Positions 18,562 to 27,172 of a stretch of DNA of 64,000 nt are shown here, piece by piece (the first letter of the stretch is position 1; each line of letters starts with the position of its first letter). Made by a program: the position numbers and the translations under genes. The notes under the pieces are model-generated. The model did not search any database. It was not told the origin of the DNA and saw only the letters and a list, made by a program, of their open reading frames with translations. Origin of the DNA: Cognaticolwellia mytili. Lineage in GTDB: Bacteria > Pseudomonadota > Gammaproteobacteria > Enterobacterales > Alteromonadaceae. The stretch is from positions 62,001 through 126,000 of the forward strand of contig NZ_NBOF01000007.1 of the NCBI RefSeq assembly GCF_002104475.1, read 5' to 3'.

Positions 18562-18594
18562 GAAGAGTAGTCGTTAATTTAGCGACTATTCTTC
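18562..18594. terminator. Convergent hairpin between msrA and engB
   Basis: GAAGAGTAGTCG pairs with CGACTATTCTTC (one mismatch) around a nine-base loop. It overlaps the last codons of engB on the other strand. There is no strong T run, so it is a possible bidirectional terminator. Confidence 0.45.
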
Positions 18595-19233
18595 AATAAT
18601 TACTTCTTCGTTTAATGGTTCAATGTTTTCATCATGAAACCAGTCACAAATAACTGCATTGGCTTGGTCTGAGCCTGTGCGTTTTAATGACGAGAATGCT
18701 TGTACTTTAATGTTGGCATTTAAGTCTGCTAGTTGCTTTTTAACAGCTAATACTTGCGCGCTTACTTTACCTTGAGAAAGTTTATCACTTTTAGTTAGTA
18801 GGGCTAAAATTGGTAAGTCACCTTCTGCAGCCCATTTGATAAGGTCCATATCAAGGTCTTTTAATGGATGTCTGATATCCATCAGTACCACTAAACCTTT
18901 CAAACATTCACGTTTTTCTAAGTATTCGCCTAAAGCTTTCTGCCATTTTTTCTTCATTTCCATTGGCACTTTAGCAAAACCGTAGCCGGGTAAATCGACT
19001 AAGCGTTTGTTTTCAGCAATTTCGAAAATATTAATAAGCTGTGTACGTCCAGGAGTTTTACTGGTACGTGCAAGGCCTCTTTGGTTAGTAAGCGTATTTA
19101 ATGCGCTCGACTTACCAGCGTTAGAACGACCGGCAAATGCCACTTCAATGCCGCTATCTGCTGGTAAACGACGAATATCGGGTGCGCTAATGGTAAAAGT
19201 CGCTTTGGTCAGATGAATGGCTGTAGATGACAA
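18586..19233 (-). CDS. engB: Ribosome biogenesis GTPase EngB (YihA/YsxC)
   Basis: The 215-residue GTPase has all G motifs: GRSNAGKSS (G1), TPGRTQ (G2), DLPGYGFAK (G3), TKSDK (G4) and FSSLKRTG (G5). It is needed for assembly of the large ribosomal subunit. The start is TTG at 19233; the N-terminus [11 protein letters not shown] and overall length match E. coli YihA, and no ATG gives a better fit. It is divergent from the four-haem cytochrome gene, as engB and cytochrome c4 genes often are. Confidence 0.95.
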   Translation of the reverse strand: MSSTAIHLTKATFTISAPDIRRLPADSGIEVAFAGRSNAGKSSALNTLTNQRGLARTSKTPGRTQLINIFEIAENKRLVDLPGYGFAKVPMEMKKKWQKALGEYLEKRECLKGLVVLMDIRHPLKDLDMDLIKWAAEGDLPILALLTKSDKLSQGKVSAQVLAVKKQLADLNANIKVQAFSSLKRTGSDQANAVICDWFHDENIEPLNEEVIIEE

Positions 19234-19300
19234 GGTTAAGGTCCAACTATAATAATAAAAAACGTATTATATCGCTTTTTCTCACTAAAGATGCAATTGT

Positions 19301-19316
19301 ATTAGACTTTAGGCAA
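19301..19316 (+). promoter_or_regulatory. Possible weak fourth ACTTTAG-type site
   Basis: ATTAGACTTTAGGCAA shares its first 12 bases with the site before the response regulator, but lacks the right half seen in the other three copies. It lies 115-130 bases before the four-haem cytochrome gene. It may be chance. Confidence 0.25.
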
Positions 19317-19430
19317 TTTTTTTCGCTAAAACCCCCTATAAAGTGTGTGAATAGTGTATGATGTCGCCAATTTTTTCGGCTTATTGAATACATTCAATAA
19401 AAAATACTAAAGCATGTTGAGAGTTTTGTT

Positions 19431-20657
19431 ATGAAACAGATTTTAACTTCGATAATTTTAACACTATTAAGCATTAATATTGCTGTGGCTGCATCGGGTG
19501 ATGCTGACGCAGGTAAAGTTAAGGCAGCCGCTTGTGCTGCATGTCATGGTTCAAATGGTATTGGCTCTACTGATACTTATCCTAACTTAGCGGGTCAACA
19601 TTCTGACTATATTGTTAAGCAATTAAAAGCGTTCAAAGCGGGTGACCGTAAAGATCCTTTAATGGGCTCAATGGCTGCGCCATTATCTGAACAAGATATG
19701 GCTGACGTTGCGGCATATTTTGCAGGCTTACCACGCAGTGTTGCTACTGCTGATAGTGGTGCCGCAGATACAGGTGCAACCGCTAGTGCCGCACCTGTTG
19801 CTTACGTACCTAACCCAGCAGCTGGTAAAAGCTTATATGAATTAGGCGATGCTTCTCGTAGCATTGGTGCTTGTATTGGTTGTCATGGTAGTGAAGGTAA
19901 CAGCGATGTATTAATTTACCCTAACTTAGCTAACCAACATCCTGAATACATTGCTAAGCAGTTGAATAACTTCAAAAACAAAGACCGTGTTAACTACGCA
20001 ATGAATCAATTTGCTGGTGGCATGACTGAAGACGATATTGCTGATATGGCTGCCTATTTTGCTGACCCCGCTGCCGTTGCTAACGTGGTTTCACGCAAAG
20101 TAATGCCAGTAGCAGCAGTAACTGCAGAAGTTATTGCAGGTCAAACTAAAGCGGCGGTATGTGCAGCTTGTCATGGTACAGACGGTAACAGCCCAGTTGC
20201 TATTTATCCGAAACTTGCGGGTCAAAGCGTTGGCTATATTGTTAAGCAATTGCAAGAGTTTAAAGCTGGTACACGTAAAGACCCAGTGATGGCGCCTATG
20301 GCTGCAGCATTAAGCGAGCAAGACATGCTAGAAATCGCTAGCTACTTTGCCGCGCAAAAAGTTGTCGTTGCAGATTTAGCCGGTTCTGATATTGGTCAGA
20401 AACTTTATTTTGGTGGTCATGTTAAACGCAAAATTACTGCTTGTGCTGCTTGTCATGGTGCGAATGGTAAAGGCATGAATAAAGCAGGTTTCCCAACTAT
20501 TGCAGGGCAAAACGAAGCATACTTAAAAGCACAATTGATGAAATTCAAAAATGGTGAGCGTAATAATGATTACAACACCATGATGCAAAGTGTTGCTTCT
20601 AAGCTTTCAGCAAGCGATATTGACGAATTAGCGAAATACATGGCAGCAATGAAGTAA
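19431..20657 (+). CDS. Four-haem c4-type cytochrome c (duplicated dihaem)
   Basis: The 408-residue periplasmic protein has a signal peptide (cleavage likely after AVA, about residue 20) and four CxxCH haem sites: Cys35-Cys38-His39, Cys148-Cys151-His152, Cys244-Cys247-His248 and Cys338-Cys341-His342. Each domain carries the c4-type pattern YPNLAGQ followed by a Met-containing axial segment (DPLMGSM, MNQFAGGM, DPVMAPM, MMQS). Ordinary cytochrome c4 is a dihaem protein of about 190-210 residues, so this looks like an internal duplication. The third and fourth domains resemble the neighbouring dihaem protein. It should carry electrons to a terminal oxidase (family inference). Confidence 0.9.
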   Translation: MKQILTSIILTLLSINIAVAASGDADAGKVKAAACAACHGSNGIGSTDTYPNLAGQHSDYIVKQLKAFKAGDRKDPLMGSMAAPLSEQDMADVAAYFAGLPRSVATADSGAADTGATASAAPVAYVPNPAAGKSLYELGDASRSIGACIGCHGSEGNSDVLIYPNLANQHPEYIAKQLNNFKNKDRVNYAMNQFAGGMTEDDIADMAAYFADPAAVANVVSRKVMPVAAVTAEVIAGQTKAAVCAACHGTDGNSPVAIYPKLAGQSVGYIVKQLQEFKAGTRKDPVMAPMAAALSEQDMLEIASYFAAQKVVVADLAGSDIGQKLYFGGHVKRKITACAACHGANGKGMNKAGFPTIAGQNEAYLKAQLMKFKNGERNNDYNTMMQSVASKLSASDIDELAKYMAAMK

Positions 20658-20691
20658 TTTAGTGAAAAATTACCGATTTAGTCAACATTAG

Positions 20692-20718
20692 AAAAAGCAG
20701 CGAATATCGCTGCTTTTT
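20692..20718 (+). terminator. Intrinsic terminator after the four-haem cytochrome
   Basis: AAAAAGCAGCGA and TCGCTGCTTTTT pair around ATA. The T tail suits the plus strand; the matching A run upstream could also allow minus-strand use. Confidence 0.9.
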
Positions 20719-20886
20719 TGTTACTACAACTACTATTGATCTATGCACGTGTTATTAAACATTTAACTGGCTTTTTTAACACCAATATTTCACAATCATG
20801 AAATTCGTGTAGAATACAAAAGTAATGTATCTAGCTATTTTTTATAGCAAACAATTTATCGTATAACGACAAGCAGAGACTAACCC

Positions 20887-21507
20887 ATGAAAAAACTTAT
20901 CATTACTGTTTTATTAGGATTAAGTGCAGTAGTTACTGCCAATGCAGCCCAAGGCGATGCCGAAGCTGGTAAAAGCAAAACAGCTATGTGTGCTGCTTGT
21001 CATGGTACTGACGGCAATAGTTTAGTGCCAATGTATCCAAAATTAGCAGGACAAAGCGCTAGCTATTTGGTTAAGCAACTTGCTGATTTTAAATTAGGTA
21101 TGACATCTGGCGGTGCATCGGGTCGTGTTGACCCAGTAATGGGTGGCATGGCAATGACACTTAGCGAGCAAGACATGGCTGACGTAGCCGCTTTTTACGC
21201 AAGCCAAAAATCAACTACTGGTGACGGTAGCGATAATGCACATGGTAAGAAACTTTACTTAGGTGGTAACGCTGAAATGGAAGTAACTGCTTGTGTTGCA
21301 TGTCACGGCATTAACGGCAACGGCATGTCTAGCGCAGGTTTCCCTGCTCTTGCTAGCCAAAACGCCGACTACTTAAAAAGTCAGTTAGAAAAATTCCGTA
21401 ATGGTTCTCGCAATAACGACATGAATGGTATGATGCAAGGTGTTGCGGCAAACTTAACCGATGCAGAAATTGCCGCACTTTCGCAATATATGTCTTCACT
21501 AAAATAA
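20887..21507 (+). CDS. Dihaem cytochrome c4
   Basis: The 206-residue periplasmic protein has a signal peptide ending at ANA/AQG (about residue 20) and two CxxCH sites in AMCAACHGTDG and TACVACHGING. Axial Met candidates are in DPVMGGMAM and MNGMMQG. Length and two-domain layout are those of cytochrome c4, an electron carrier between the bc1 complex and oxidases. It follows the four-haem gene by 229 bases with its own leader and a terminator on each side, so it is likely transcribed separately. Confidence 0.93.
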   Translation: MKKLIITVLLGLSAVVTANAAQGDAEAGKSKTAMCAACHGTDGNSLVPMYPKLAGQSASYLVKQLADFKLGMTSGGASGRVDPVMGGMAMTLSEQDMADVAAFYASQKSTTGDGSDNAHGKKLYLGGNAEMEVTACVACHGINGNGMSSAGFPALASQNADYLKSQLEKFRNGSRNNDMNGMMQGVAANLTDAEIAALSQYMSSLK

Positions 21508-21553
21508 TAACTAGCGCTAATCGATTAGCGTTTTAGCAAAGTTATTCGGAATG

Positions 21554-21577
21554 AGCAGCGTTTATCGCTGCTTTTTT
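21554..21577 (+). terminator. Intrinsic terminator after cytochrome c4
   Basis: AGCAGCG/CGCTGCT with loop TTTAT and a TTTTT tail. The tail runs directly into the terminator-linked repeat ATGTTCAGGATGAACGG. Confidence 0.9.
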
Positions 21578-21578
21578 A

Positions 21579-21603
21579 TGTTCAGGATGAACGGTATAAC
21601 GCG
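21579..21603 (+). repeat. Terminator-linked repeat, copy 1
   Basis: TGTTCAGGATGAACGGTATAACGCG starts at the T tail of the cytochrome c4 terminator. A copy with 24 of 25 identical bases is at 52744-52768 on the minus strand. Shorter relatives follow the terminators at 23823 and 27703. Confidence 0.75.
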
Positions 21604-21629
21604 AGTACATGGATGTACAAGAGCGTATA

Positions 21630-21691
21630 TGTTCAGGATAAAAGGTCAGTTTTTTGGTTCCTGACAAAAACTAAGTACCTACATCCATGTA
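21630..21691 (+). repeat. Dispersed 62-base repeat, copy 1
   Basis: The unit has the order GTTCAGGAT, GGTCAGTTTT, GGTTCCTGAC, AAAAACTAAGTACCTACAT, CCATGTA. It is closely repeated at 21891-21937 (plus) and 27641-27702 (minus). Confidence 0.75.
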
Positions 21692-21890
21692 GGCAATAAC
21701 ACGATCACAGGGCCACTCATAGTCATCTATGACTCCATGGCATTAATACATCCATTTATGTCGATGTGAAAGAGTGACGATGTTCAGGCCTCTCCCAGAC
21801 TTCCTGTCTTTCAAGGTATTAGTACATCTCGGTAATTGCTCCTGCATTACTCTAATAACTTACATCCTGTAAGAACATGCACGTCGAAGC

Positions 21891-21937
21891 ACGGTCAGCT
21901 TTTGGTTCCTGAAAAACTAAGTGCTTACATTCATGTA
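21891..21937 (+). repeat. Dispersed repeat, copy 2 (shorter)
   Basis: This is a diverged and shortened copy of 21630-21691, retaining ACGGTCAG, TTTTGGTTCCTGA, AAAACTAAGTGCTTACAT and TCATGTA. Confidence 0.7.
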
Positions 21938-22070
21938 CAAGTTCCTTTCAATTTCATTATATTTATTTAAACAAGTACAAATTAAATACAATATACCATT
22001 GTGCTAAGTATTTGATCATTGCTACTATCAGAGGCAAATTTTATTATGCCATTAGGGTAGTACTGCTCAA

Positions 22071-23741
22071 ATGAAACAGACATTACTTTCTTCAATAATT
22101 ATCATCTCTAGCCTGCTTAGCACCAATAGTGCTAGCGCAGAGCTATTCCCTAAACGTGCTATAGATGATCATCAGCAAAATATATTTAGAGGCACAATAA
22201 CGCCAGAGCGCGCATGGTGGGATTTAACTCACTACAACCTTGATATTGCTGTTGACCCACAAAGTAAAAGTATTGCTGGCACCAACACCATGAAATACAA
22301 AGTGTTGTCTGAGAGTAAACGTCTACAAATTGAATTACAGCCACCGATGCAACTCACTAAAGTTGAACAAAACGGCAAAATGCTTGCTGTTGAACAATTA
22401 GGCTATTCTTATTTTATTAAGTTAGAAGCAGAGCAAGAAATTGGTCAAGAATATCAACTGAGCATGCATTTTTCCGGTATTCCTCATGAAGCAATTCGTG
22501 CGCCATGGGACGGCGGTATCACTTGGGCAAAAGATGATAATGGCATAGACTTTATTGCCTCAACTTGCCAAGGCTTGGGTGCCAGTATTTGGTGGCCAAA
22601 TAAAGATCACGCTTACGACGAGCCAAATAATGGCGCTTTGATTAGCGTTGAAGTACCTGAGCACTTAATGGATGTTTCTAATGGCCGTTTAATTAAGGTT
22701 GATCATAATAAACAAGCAAAAACCAAAACCTATCATTGGCAAGTGGTTAACCCAATTAACAATTATGGTATCAATATCAATATTGGTGACTATGTGCATT
22801 TTGGCGAGAAATATGCCGGTGAATCAGGCCAACTTGATATGGATTATTATGTCCTACGCGATAATCTAGAAAAAGCCAAAACACAATTCAAAGACGCAAA
22901 ACGTACCATAGAAGCATTTGAGCATTGGTTCGGCCCATACCCATTTTATCAGGACAGCTTTAAACTTGTTGAAGCACCGTATTTAGGCATGGAACACCAA
23001 AGCTCGGTTACTTATGGTAACGGTTATCAAAATGGTTATTTAGGCAAAGACCGAAGCCAAGCTGGCCCTGGTATGCTATTCGATTTTATTATTGTGCACG
23101 AGTCAGGTCATGAATGGTTTGCTAACAACATAACCCATAATGACGTTGCTGATTTATGGATCCACGAAAGCTTTACTAACTATTCCGAGAGCTTATTTTT
23201 GGAGTATCACTTTGATCAAGAAAAAGCATTTGAATACATTCGTGGTCAGCGTTTAAACATTCAAAACAAAAGCCCTATTATCGGTAAATATGGCGTTCAT
23301 CAGGAAGGCTCTAGTGACATGTACGATAAAGGCGGCAACATGTTACATACCATTCGCCAAATTATTGATAACGACGAGACCTGGCGTGAAATTTTGCGTG
23401 GCTTAAACGAAAAGTTTTACCACAGCATTACCGATTCTGCACAAGTTGAAAGTTATATTAGCGAACAAGCAAGTAAAGATTTTAGTAAAATATTCGACCA
23501 ATACTTACGAGATATTCGTATTCCGACGTTAGAATACTTTGTTAAGAATAATGAAATGCAATATCGCTGGGGTAATGCTATTGATGGTTTTGATATGCCG
23601 ATTAAGATAACCATTGCAGGTAAAACTCAATGGTTGTCACCTACTAGTCAATGGGAAAAAATGAGCTTGGAAGTTAAAAATAGCCAAGTTAAAGTCGATG
23701 CAAACTTTTATGTAAATACGCTTAATTTGCTAGGTAATTAG
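22071..23741 (+). CDS. M1-family zinc aminopeptidase, secreted
   Basis: The 556-residue protein has a signal peptide (about 1-24, ending ASA). The gluzincin site is complete: HESGH (His343, Glu344, His347) with Glu366 in WIHESF nineteen residues downstream. LGMEHQSS takes the place of the GAMEN substrate-binding motif. It lacks the C-terminal HEAT domain of PepN-type enzymes and matches shorter periplasmic M1 proteins. It would trim peptides in the periplasm. It is a single-gene unit after a long repeat-filled gap. Confidence 0.92.
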   Translation: MKQTLLSSIIIISSLLSTNSASAELFPKRAIDDHQQNIFRGTITPERAWWDLTHYNLDIAVDPQSKSIAGTNTMKYKVLSESKRLQIELQPPMQLTKVEQNGKMLAVEQLGYSYFIKLEAEQEIGQEYQLSMHFSGIPHEAIRAPWDGGITWAKDDNGIDFIASTCQGLGASIWWPNKDHAYDEPNNGALISVEVPEHLMDVSNGRLIKVDHNKQAKTKTYHWQVVNPINNYGININIGDYVHFGEKYAGESGQLDMDYYVLRDNLEKAKTQFKDAKRTIEAFEHWFGPYPFYQDSFKLVEAPYLGMEHQSSVTYGNGYQNGYLGKDRSQAGPGMLFDFIIVHESGHEWFANNITHNDVADLWIHESFTNYSESLFLEYHFDQEKAFEYIRGQRLNIQNKSPIIGKYGVHQEGSSDMYDKGGNMLHTIRQIIDNDETWREILRGLNEKFYHSITDSAQVESYISEQASKDFSKIFDQYLRDIRIPTLEYFVKNNEMQYRWGNAIDGFDMPIKITIAGKTQWLSPTSQWEKMSLEVKNSQVKVDANFYVNTLNLLGN

Positions 23742-23799
23742 TAACAAAAAAATGAGCGTTAAGCTTGAACATATACACGCTTATGCATTGTCATATAAG

Positions 23800-23822
23800 G
23801 ATATGCCCTTCGTCCTGAACTG
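23800..23822 (-). repeat. Terminator-linked repeat, diverged copy 2
   Basis: On the minus strand the T tail of the adjoining terminator is followed by CAGTTCAGGACGAAGGGCATAT, a diverged form of the ATGTTCAGGATGAACGGTAT repeat. Confidence 0.5.
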
Positions 23823-23848
23823 AAAAAGGGAAGCTTATGCTTCCCTTT
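23823..23848 (-). terminator. Intrinsic terminator of the beta-barrel gene
   Basis: AAAGGGAAGC and GCTTCCCTTT form a perfect 10-bp stem with loop TTAT. On the minus strand a TTTTT tail follows. It may also serve the convergent M1 gene. Confidence 0.85.
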
Positions 23849-23878
23849 CGTTATAGCAATTAAGTAAACGCGGGTTAA

Positions 23879-24412
23879 TTAAAATTGATAGTTAAAACCA
23901 ACTGTGAACACTTCAATTTCATCATAAATTTCATAAGACAACTGAACACTAGTGTTGTCATTGATTTTTTTACCAAAACCTCCACCAAAACCGACTTCAC
24001 CGTCGTCATCACTTGCTGACTCACCAAAAGCACTAAACTCTAGATCAACGCTGGCATATGAAGGCACCACATATAAGTAAACACCATTGTCATAGTTATA
24101 CTGAGCACGAACAGAAAAGCTGTAAAAGCTCTTCATTTCCACATTAATTGTGCCATTGAGCGGGCCAAAATCAATTTTCACATCATCATCAGAAATACCC
24201 GTGCCTATTCGTAATTCAGGTACAAGTGAAAGAGAGCTGTCTTCTAGATAAAATTCATAAGCGAGGGAGCCATACATTGCAGCAAGAGAAAGTTCTGTTC
24301 CATCTTCTTCGTCGGAAAAGCTAAGGTAACCTGCACCAGTAGACCAATTAGCAGAAACAGTTAACGGTAAAGTTAATAGCGGTAATGCAAATAGAAACTT
24401 TTTAAACACCAT
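23879..24412 (-). CDS. Small outer-membrane beta-barrel protein
   Basis: The 177-residue protein has a signal peptide (VFKKFLFALPLLTLPLTVSA, cleavage before NWS). Alternating hydrophobic strands follow, and the end FNYQF carries the terminal Phe of outer-membrane proteins. Size and strand count suggest an eight-stranded barrel of the OmpA/OmpW-like class; I cannot name the family. ATG 24412 is used because AAAGGAT lies just upstream; a longer frame has no ribosome site. Several acidic loops (SDEEDG, ESASDDDGE) suggest cation binding. Confidence 0.75.
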   Translation of the reverse strand: MVFKKFLFALPLLTLPLTVSANWSTGAGYLSFSDEEDGTELSLAAMYGSLAYEFYLEDSSLSLVPELRIGTGISDDDVKIDFGPLNGTINVEMKSFYSFSVRAQYNYDNGVYLYVVPSYASVDLEFSAFGESASDDDGEVGFGGGFGKKINDNTSVQLSYEIYDEIEVFTVGFNYQF

Positions 24413-24679
24413 AATATCCTTTGATTGATTCTCGAGCATAAGAAAGCTCGCATGCTAACAAACCACATTTGGCTAATCAATAATCAGAGAGAGGTTACAG
24501 CGGAATAAGCGTAACAAAATATTAATTCGTCACTAAGTTGCATTACACTTAATAAAATTCAAGCAACATGATGAGAAATAAATAGTCCAACTAAGCGCTG
24601 ACAGTCGACTGCTATTCAGGCTATGATCTTGAGATATAGAATTGAATCAAATCAACAGAAATAGTTAAGGTCCTTACCA

Positions 24680-25258
24680 ATGATAGAAGTTATTGAGCCA
24701 GAAAAATTTAGAACCGTAGCATGGAAAAATGGTAAGGGAGAAACCATAGAAATGGCCATCAACTCAGGTGGTACGTTAGATGACTTTAGCTGGCGTTTAA
24801 GCATGGCAAGTGTAGTTGAGGATGGGATATTTTCTAATTTTTCTGGCTATACCCGCAATCTAATTTTAGTTGCAGGTGATGGCATAAACTTACAGCACAA
24901 TGATAGCAAAATCGATAAGTTAACTAACTTGCTCGATTACGCGACATTTGATGGTGGTGACAAAACAGTAGGCAACTTACATACTAACGAAATAACTGAT
25001 TTTAATGTTATTGCCCGTACTTCAGATTATCGTACCATCGTAGATTGTCAGAAAAAAGCTGAAAATATTACACTTGAGAAAAGCGACCTTTGCTTTATTT
25101 ATAGCTTATACAAAGCTGCAGAACTTAGCTTTTCTGACATCGCAGAGAATAAAACGTTACCTGCAGGGCATTTGATGAAAATCAGTGACCTAAAAAGTCA
25201 ATCTACACATGTCAGTGGTGAAAGTATTATTATCGTTTACCTGAATCGTTGCAGGTAA
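24680..25258 (+). CDS. HutD/Ves family cupin-like protein
   Basis: The 192-residue protein matches the HutD/Ves family: the N-terminal FRTVAWKNGKGETIEMA, the FSWRLSMASVVEDGIFS core and GYTRNLILVAGDG. HutD accompanies histidine-utilisation genes in pseudomonads, where it is thought to tune the pathway; E. coli Ves responds to cold. No hut genes are in view, so the role here is open. AAGG lies before the ATG. It is flanked by unrelated genes with its own promoter region. Confidence 0.88.
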   Translation: MIEVIEPEKFRTVAWKNGKGETIEMAINSGGTLDDFSWRLSMASVVEDGIFSNFSGYTRNLILVAGDGINLQHNDSKIDKLTNLLDYATFDGGDKTVGNLHTNEITDFNVIARTSDYRTIVDCQKKAENITLEKSDLCFIYSLYKAAELSFSDIAENKTLPAGHLMKISDLKSQSTHVSGESIIIVYLNRCR

Positions 25259-25434
25259 TCCTTTCAACTCATTGCATACTTCTCATACACGTAAAGCGCC
25301 TCAGACTATCACCACAGCATAAAAGTAGGGTTATTAATCGCTATAAATAGCCCTTCTAACTTTTAATTATGATTTTTTATTCACGTTAACGTAGGCTGAC
25401 GTACAGTTTAAAATCTTTTATTAAGGATAATGCT

Positions 25435-26958
25435 ATGAAAATTAGCCGTTTGATACCCGTATTTAGCCTGTTATTAATTTTGTCTCCACTTGCCAATGCC
25501 GAATTTGAACGCAAGGTTGCTATTGATGAAAGTAGTACCAGTAGTCATAAAACTAAGATTAATGGGAAATCATTCGAGTACAGTGCAACAACAGGCACTC
25601 AGCCTGTTTGGGACGAAGAAGGCAACGCAACCGCCACACTTTTTTATACCTATTATCAACGCTCAAAAGTAAAAAATAGAGCAGCACGACCACTACTTAT
25701 TTCATTCAATGGTGGCCCTGGTTCTGCATCAGTTTGGATGCATGTTGCTTACACTGGCCCTAAAGTACTTAATGTTGACAGTGAAGGTTTCCCATTGCAG
25801 CCATATGGCGTGAAAGCTAATGATTTTTCTATTTTAGACACTGCTGATATTGTTTTTGTGAACCCTGTTAATACTGGCTATTCGCGTATTTTGCCGAAAA
25901 AAGATGGCAAAATGCCAACAAAAGCAGAACAAAAGAAAATGTTTTTTGGTGTTAATGCCGACGTAAAATATTTAGCCGAATGGATAAACACCTTTGTCAC
26001 TCGCAACAATCGTTGGCAATCACCGAAATACCTTATTGGCGAGAGTTACGGCACTACACGTGTTTCGGGCTTAGCTTTAGAACTACAATCGCGTCAGTGG
26101 ATGTATTTAAACGGAGTCATATTAGTGTCGCCAACTGATATTGGAATTAAACGTGATGGACCAGTAAAAGCAGCGAATCGCTTACCCTATTTCACAGCAA
26201 CCGCCTGGTACCATAAAGCGCTAGCTAAGAATCTACAAAATCAAGATTTACTCGATATATTGCCCGAAGTTGAGCAGTTTACTGTTGAAAAATATTTACC
26301 CGCTTTAGCCAAAGGTGGATTTATTTCTGCACCAGACAAACAAGCAATTGCTGAGCAAGTTGCAAAATATTCTGGCCTATCAGTTCAAGAAGTTTTACGT
26401 AACAATTTAGATATTGAAGCTTCATACTTTTGGAAAGAACTATTACGGAATCGCGAGCAAACAGTTGGGCGATTAGACTCTCGTTATTTAGGTATCGATG
26501 AAAAAGCAACGGGCAGTCGCCCAGATTACAATGCAGAATTAACCTCATGGCTACATAGCTTCACACCCGCAATTAATTACTATTTACGTGAAGAGCTAAA
26601 TTATAAGACTGACATTAAATATAACATGTTTGGCAATGTTCATCCTTGGGACAGAAGCAAGAATAAAACTGGTGAAAACTTACGTCTAGCAATGGCACAA
26701 AATCCATACTTAAATGTCATGATTCAATCTGGTTATTATGATGGGGCAACCAATTACTTCGACGCTAAATATACCTTATGGCAGCTCGATCCAAGCGGTA
26801 AAATGCAAGATAGATTATCCTTTAAGGGTTATAGAAGTGGCCATATGATGTATTTACGTTATCAAGATTTAGAAGCAGCAAATCAAGACATTCGTCAGTT
26901 TATGCAAGCAACGTTACCTGATAAAAAAACGCCAGCAAAATACCCAAGCAAAAAATAG
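25435..26958 (+). CDS. S10 family serine carboxypeptidase-like protein
   Basis: The 507-residue secreted protein has a signal peptide (about 1-22, ending ANA). It shows the S10 pattern: FNGGPGSASVW forms the oxyanion hole, GESYG holds nucleophile Ser204, an Asp follows in SGYYDGATNYFDA and a His in RSGHMMYL. The triad therefore looks intact. Members release C-terminal residues from peptides. AAGGA precedes the ATG. With the neighbouring M1 and M16 enzymes it forms a run of extracytoplasmic peptidases, which fits peptide scavenging (inference). Confidence 0.92.
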   Translation: MKISRLIPVFSLLLILSPLANAEFERKVAIDESSTSSHKTKINGKSFEYSATTGTQPVWDEEGNATATLFYTYYQRSKVKNRAARPLLISFNGGPGSASVWMHVAYTGPKVLNVDSEGFPLQPYGVKANDFSILDTADIVFVNPVNTGYSRILPKKDGKMPTKAEQKKMFFGVNADVKYLAEWINTFVTRNNRWQSPKYLIGESYGTTRVSGLALELQSRQWMYLNGVILVSPTDIGIKRDGPVKAANRLPYFTATAWYHKALAKNLQNQDLLDILPEVEQFTVEKYLPALAKGGFISAPDKQAIAEQVAKYSGLSVQEVLRNNLDIEASYFWKELLRNREQTVGRLDSRYLGIDEKATGSRPDYNAELTSWLHSFTPAINYYLREELNYKTDIKYNMFGNVHPWDRSKNKTGENLRLAMAQNPYLNVMIQSGYYDGATNYFDAKYTLWQLDPSGKMQDRLSFKGYRSGHMMYLRYQDLEAANQDIRQFMQATLPDKKTPAKYPSKK

Positions 26959-27142
26959 TCAAACTTCTTACTTATATAAGGTTATCGTACTAAAAAATTG
27001 CAGTAACCTTATTCACATACTTCTTAAAGCCACCTTTAACTGACACATTGAAGGTGATTAATTTTTTATCTTCGACTTTATCAACTAATCGGTGTTGCTA
27101 AATACAAATTGTACCTATATTATTATTATTAAAGGAATTAAG

Positions 27143-27172
27143 ATGATGAATTCATGGAAGTTAATGACTTAG
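27143..27172 (+). other. Nine-codon mini-ORF overlapping the receiver gene start
   Basis: AAAGGA at 27131-27136 is ideally spaced for ATG 27143, which opens MMNSWKLMT and stops at 27172. The receiver gene's own ATG (27154) is in another frame, 18 bases after that ribosome site. Its frame has an in-frame TAA five codons upstream, so it cannot start earlier. The mini-ORF may couple or limit translation. Confidence 0.4.

Larger units (their letters stand above)
21604..22070. other. Repeat-rich non-coding gap before the M1 peptidase
   Basis: No gene is visible. The stretch is a patchwork of short palindromes such as TACATGGATGTA, TACATCCATGTA and TTACATCCTGTAA, and holds two copies of the longer repeat described separately. 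The last 100 bases presumably hold the M1 peptidase promoter, which I could not place. Confidence 0.6.
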
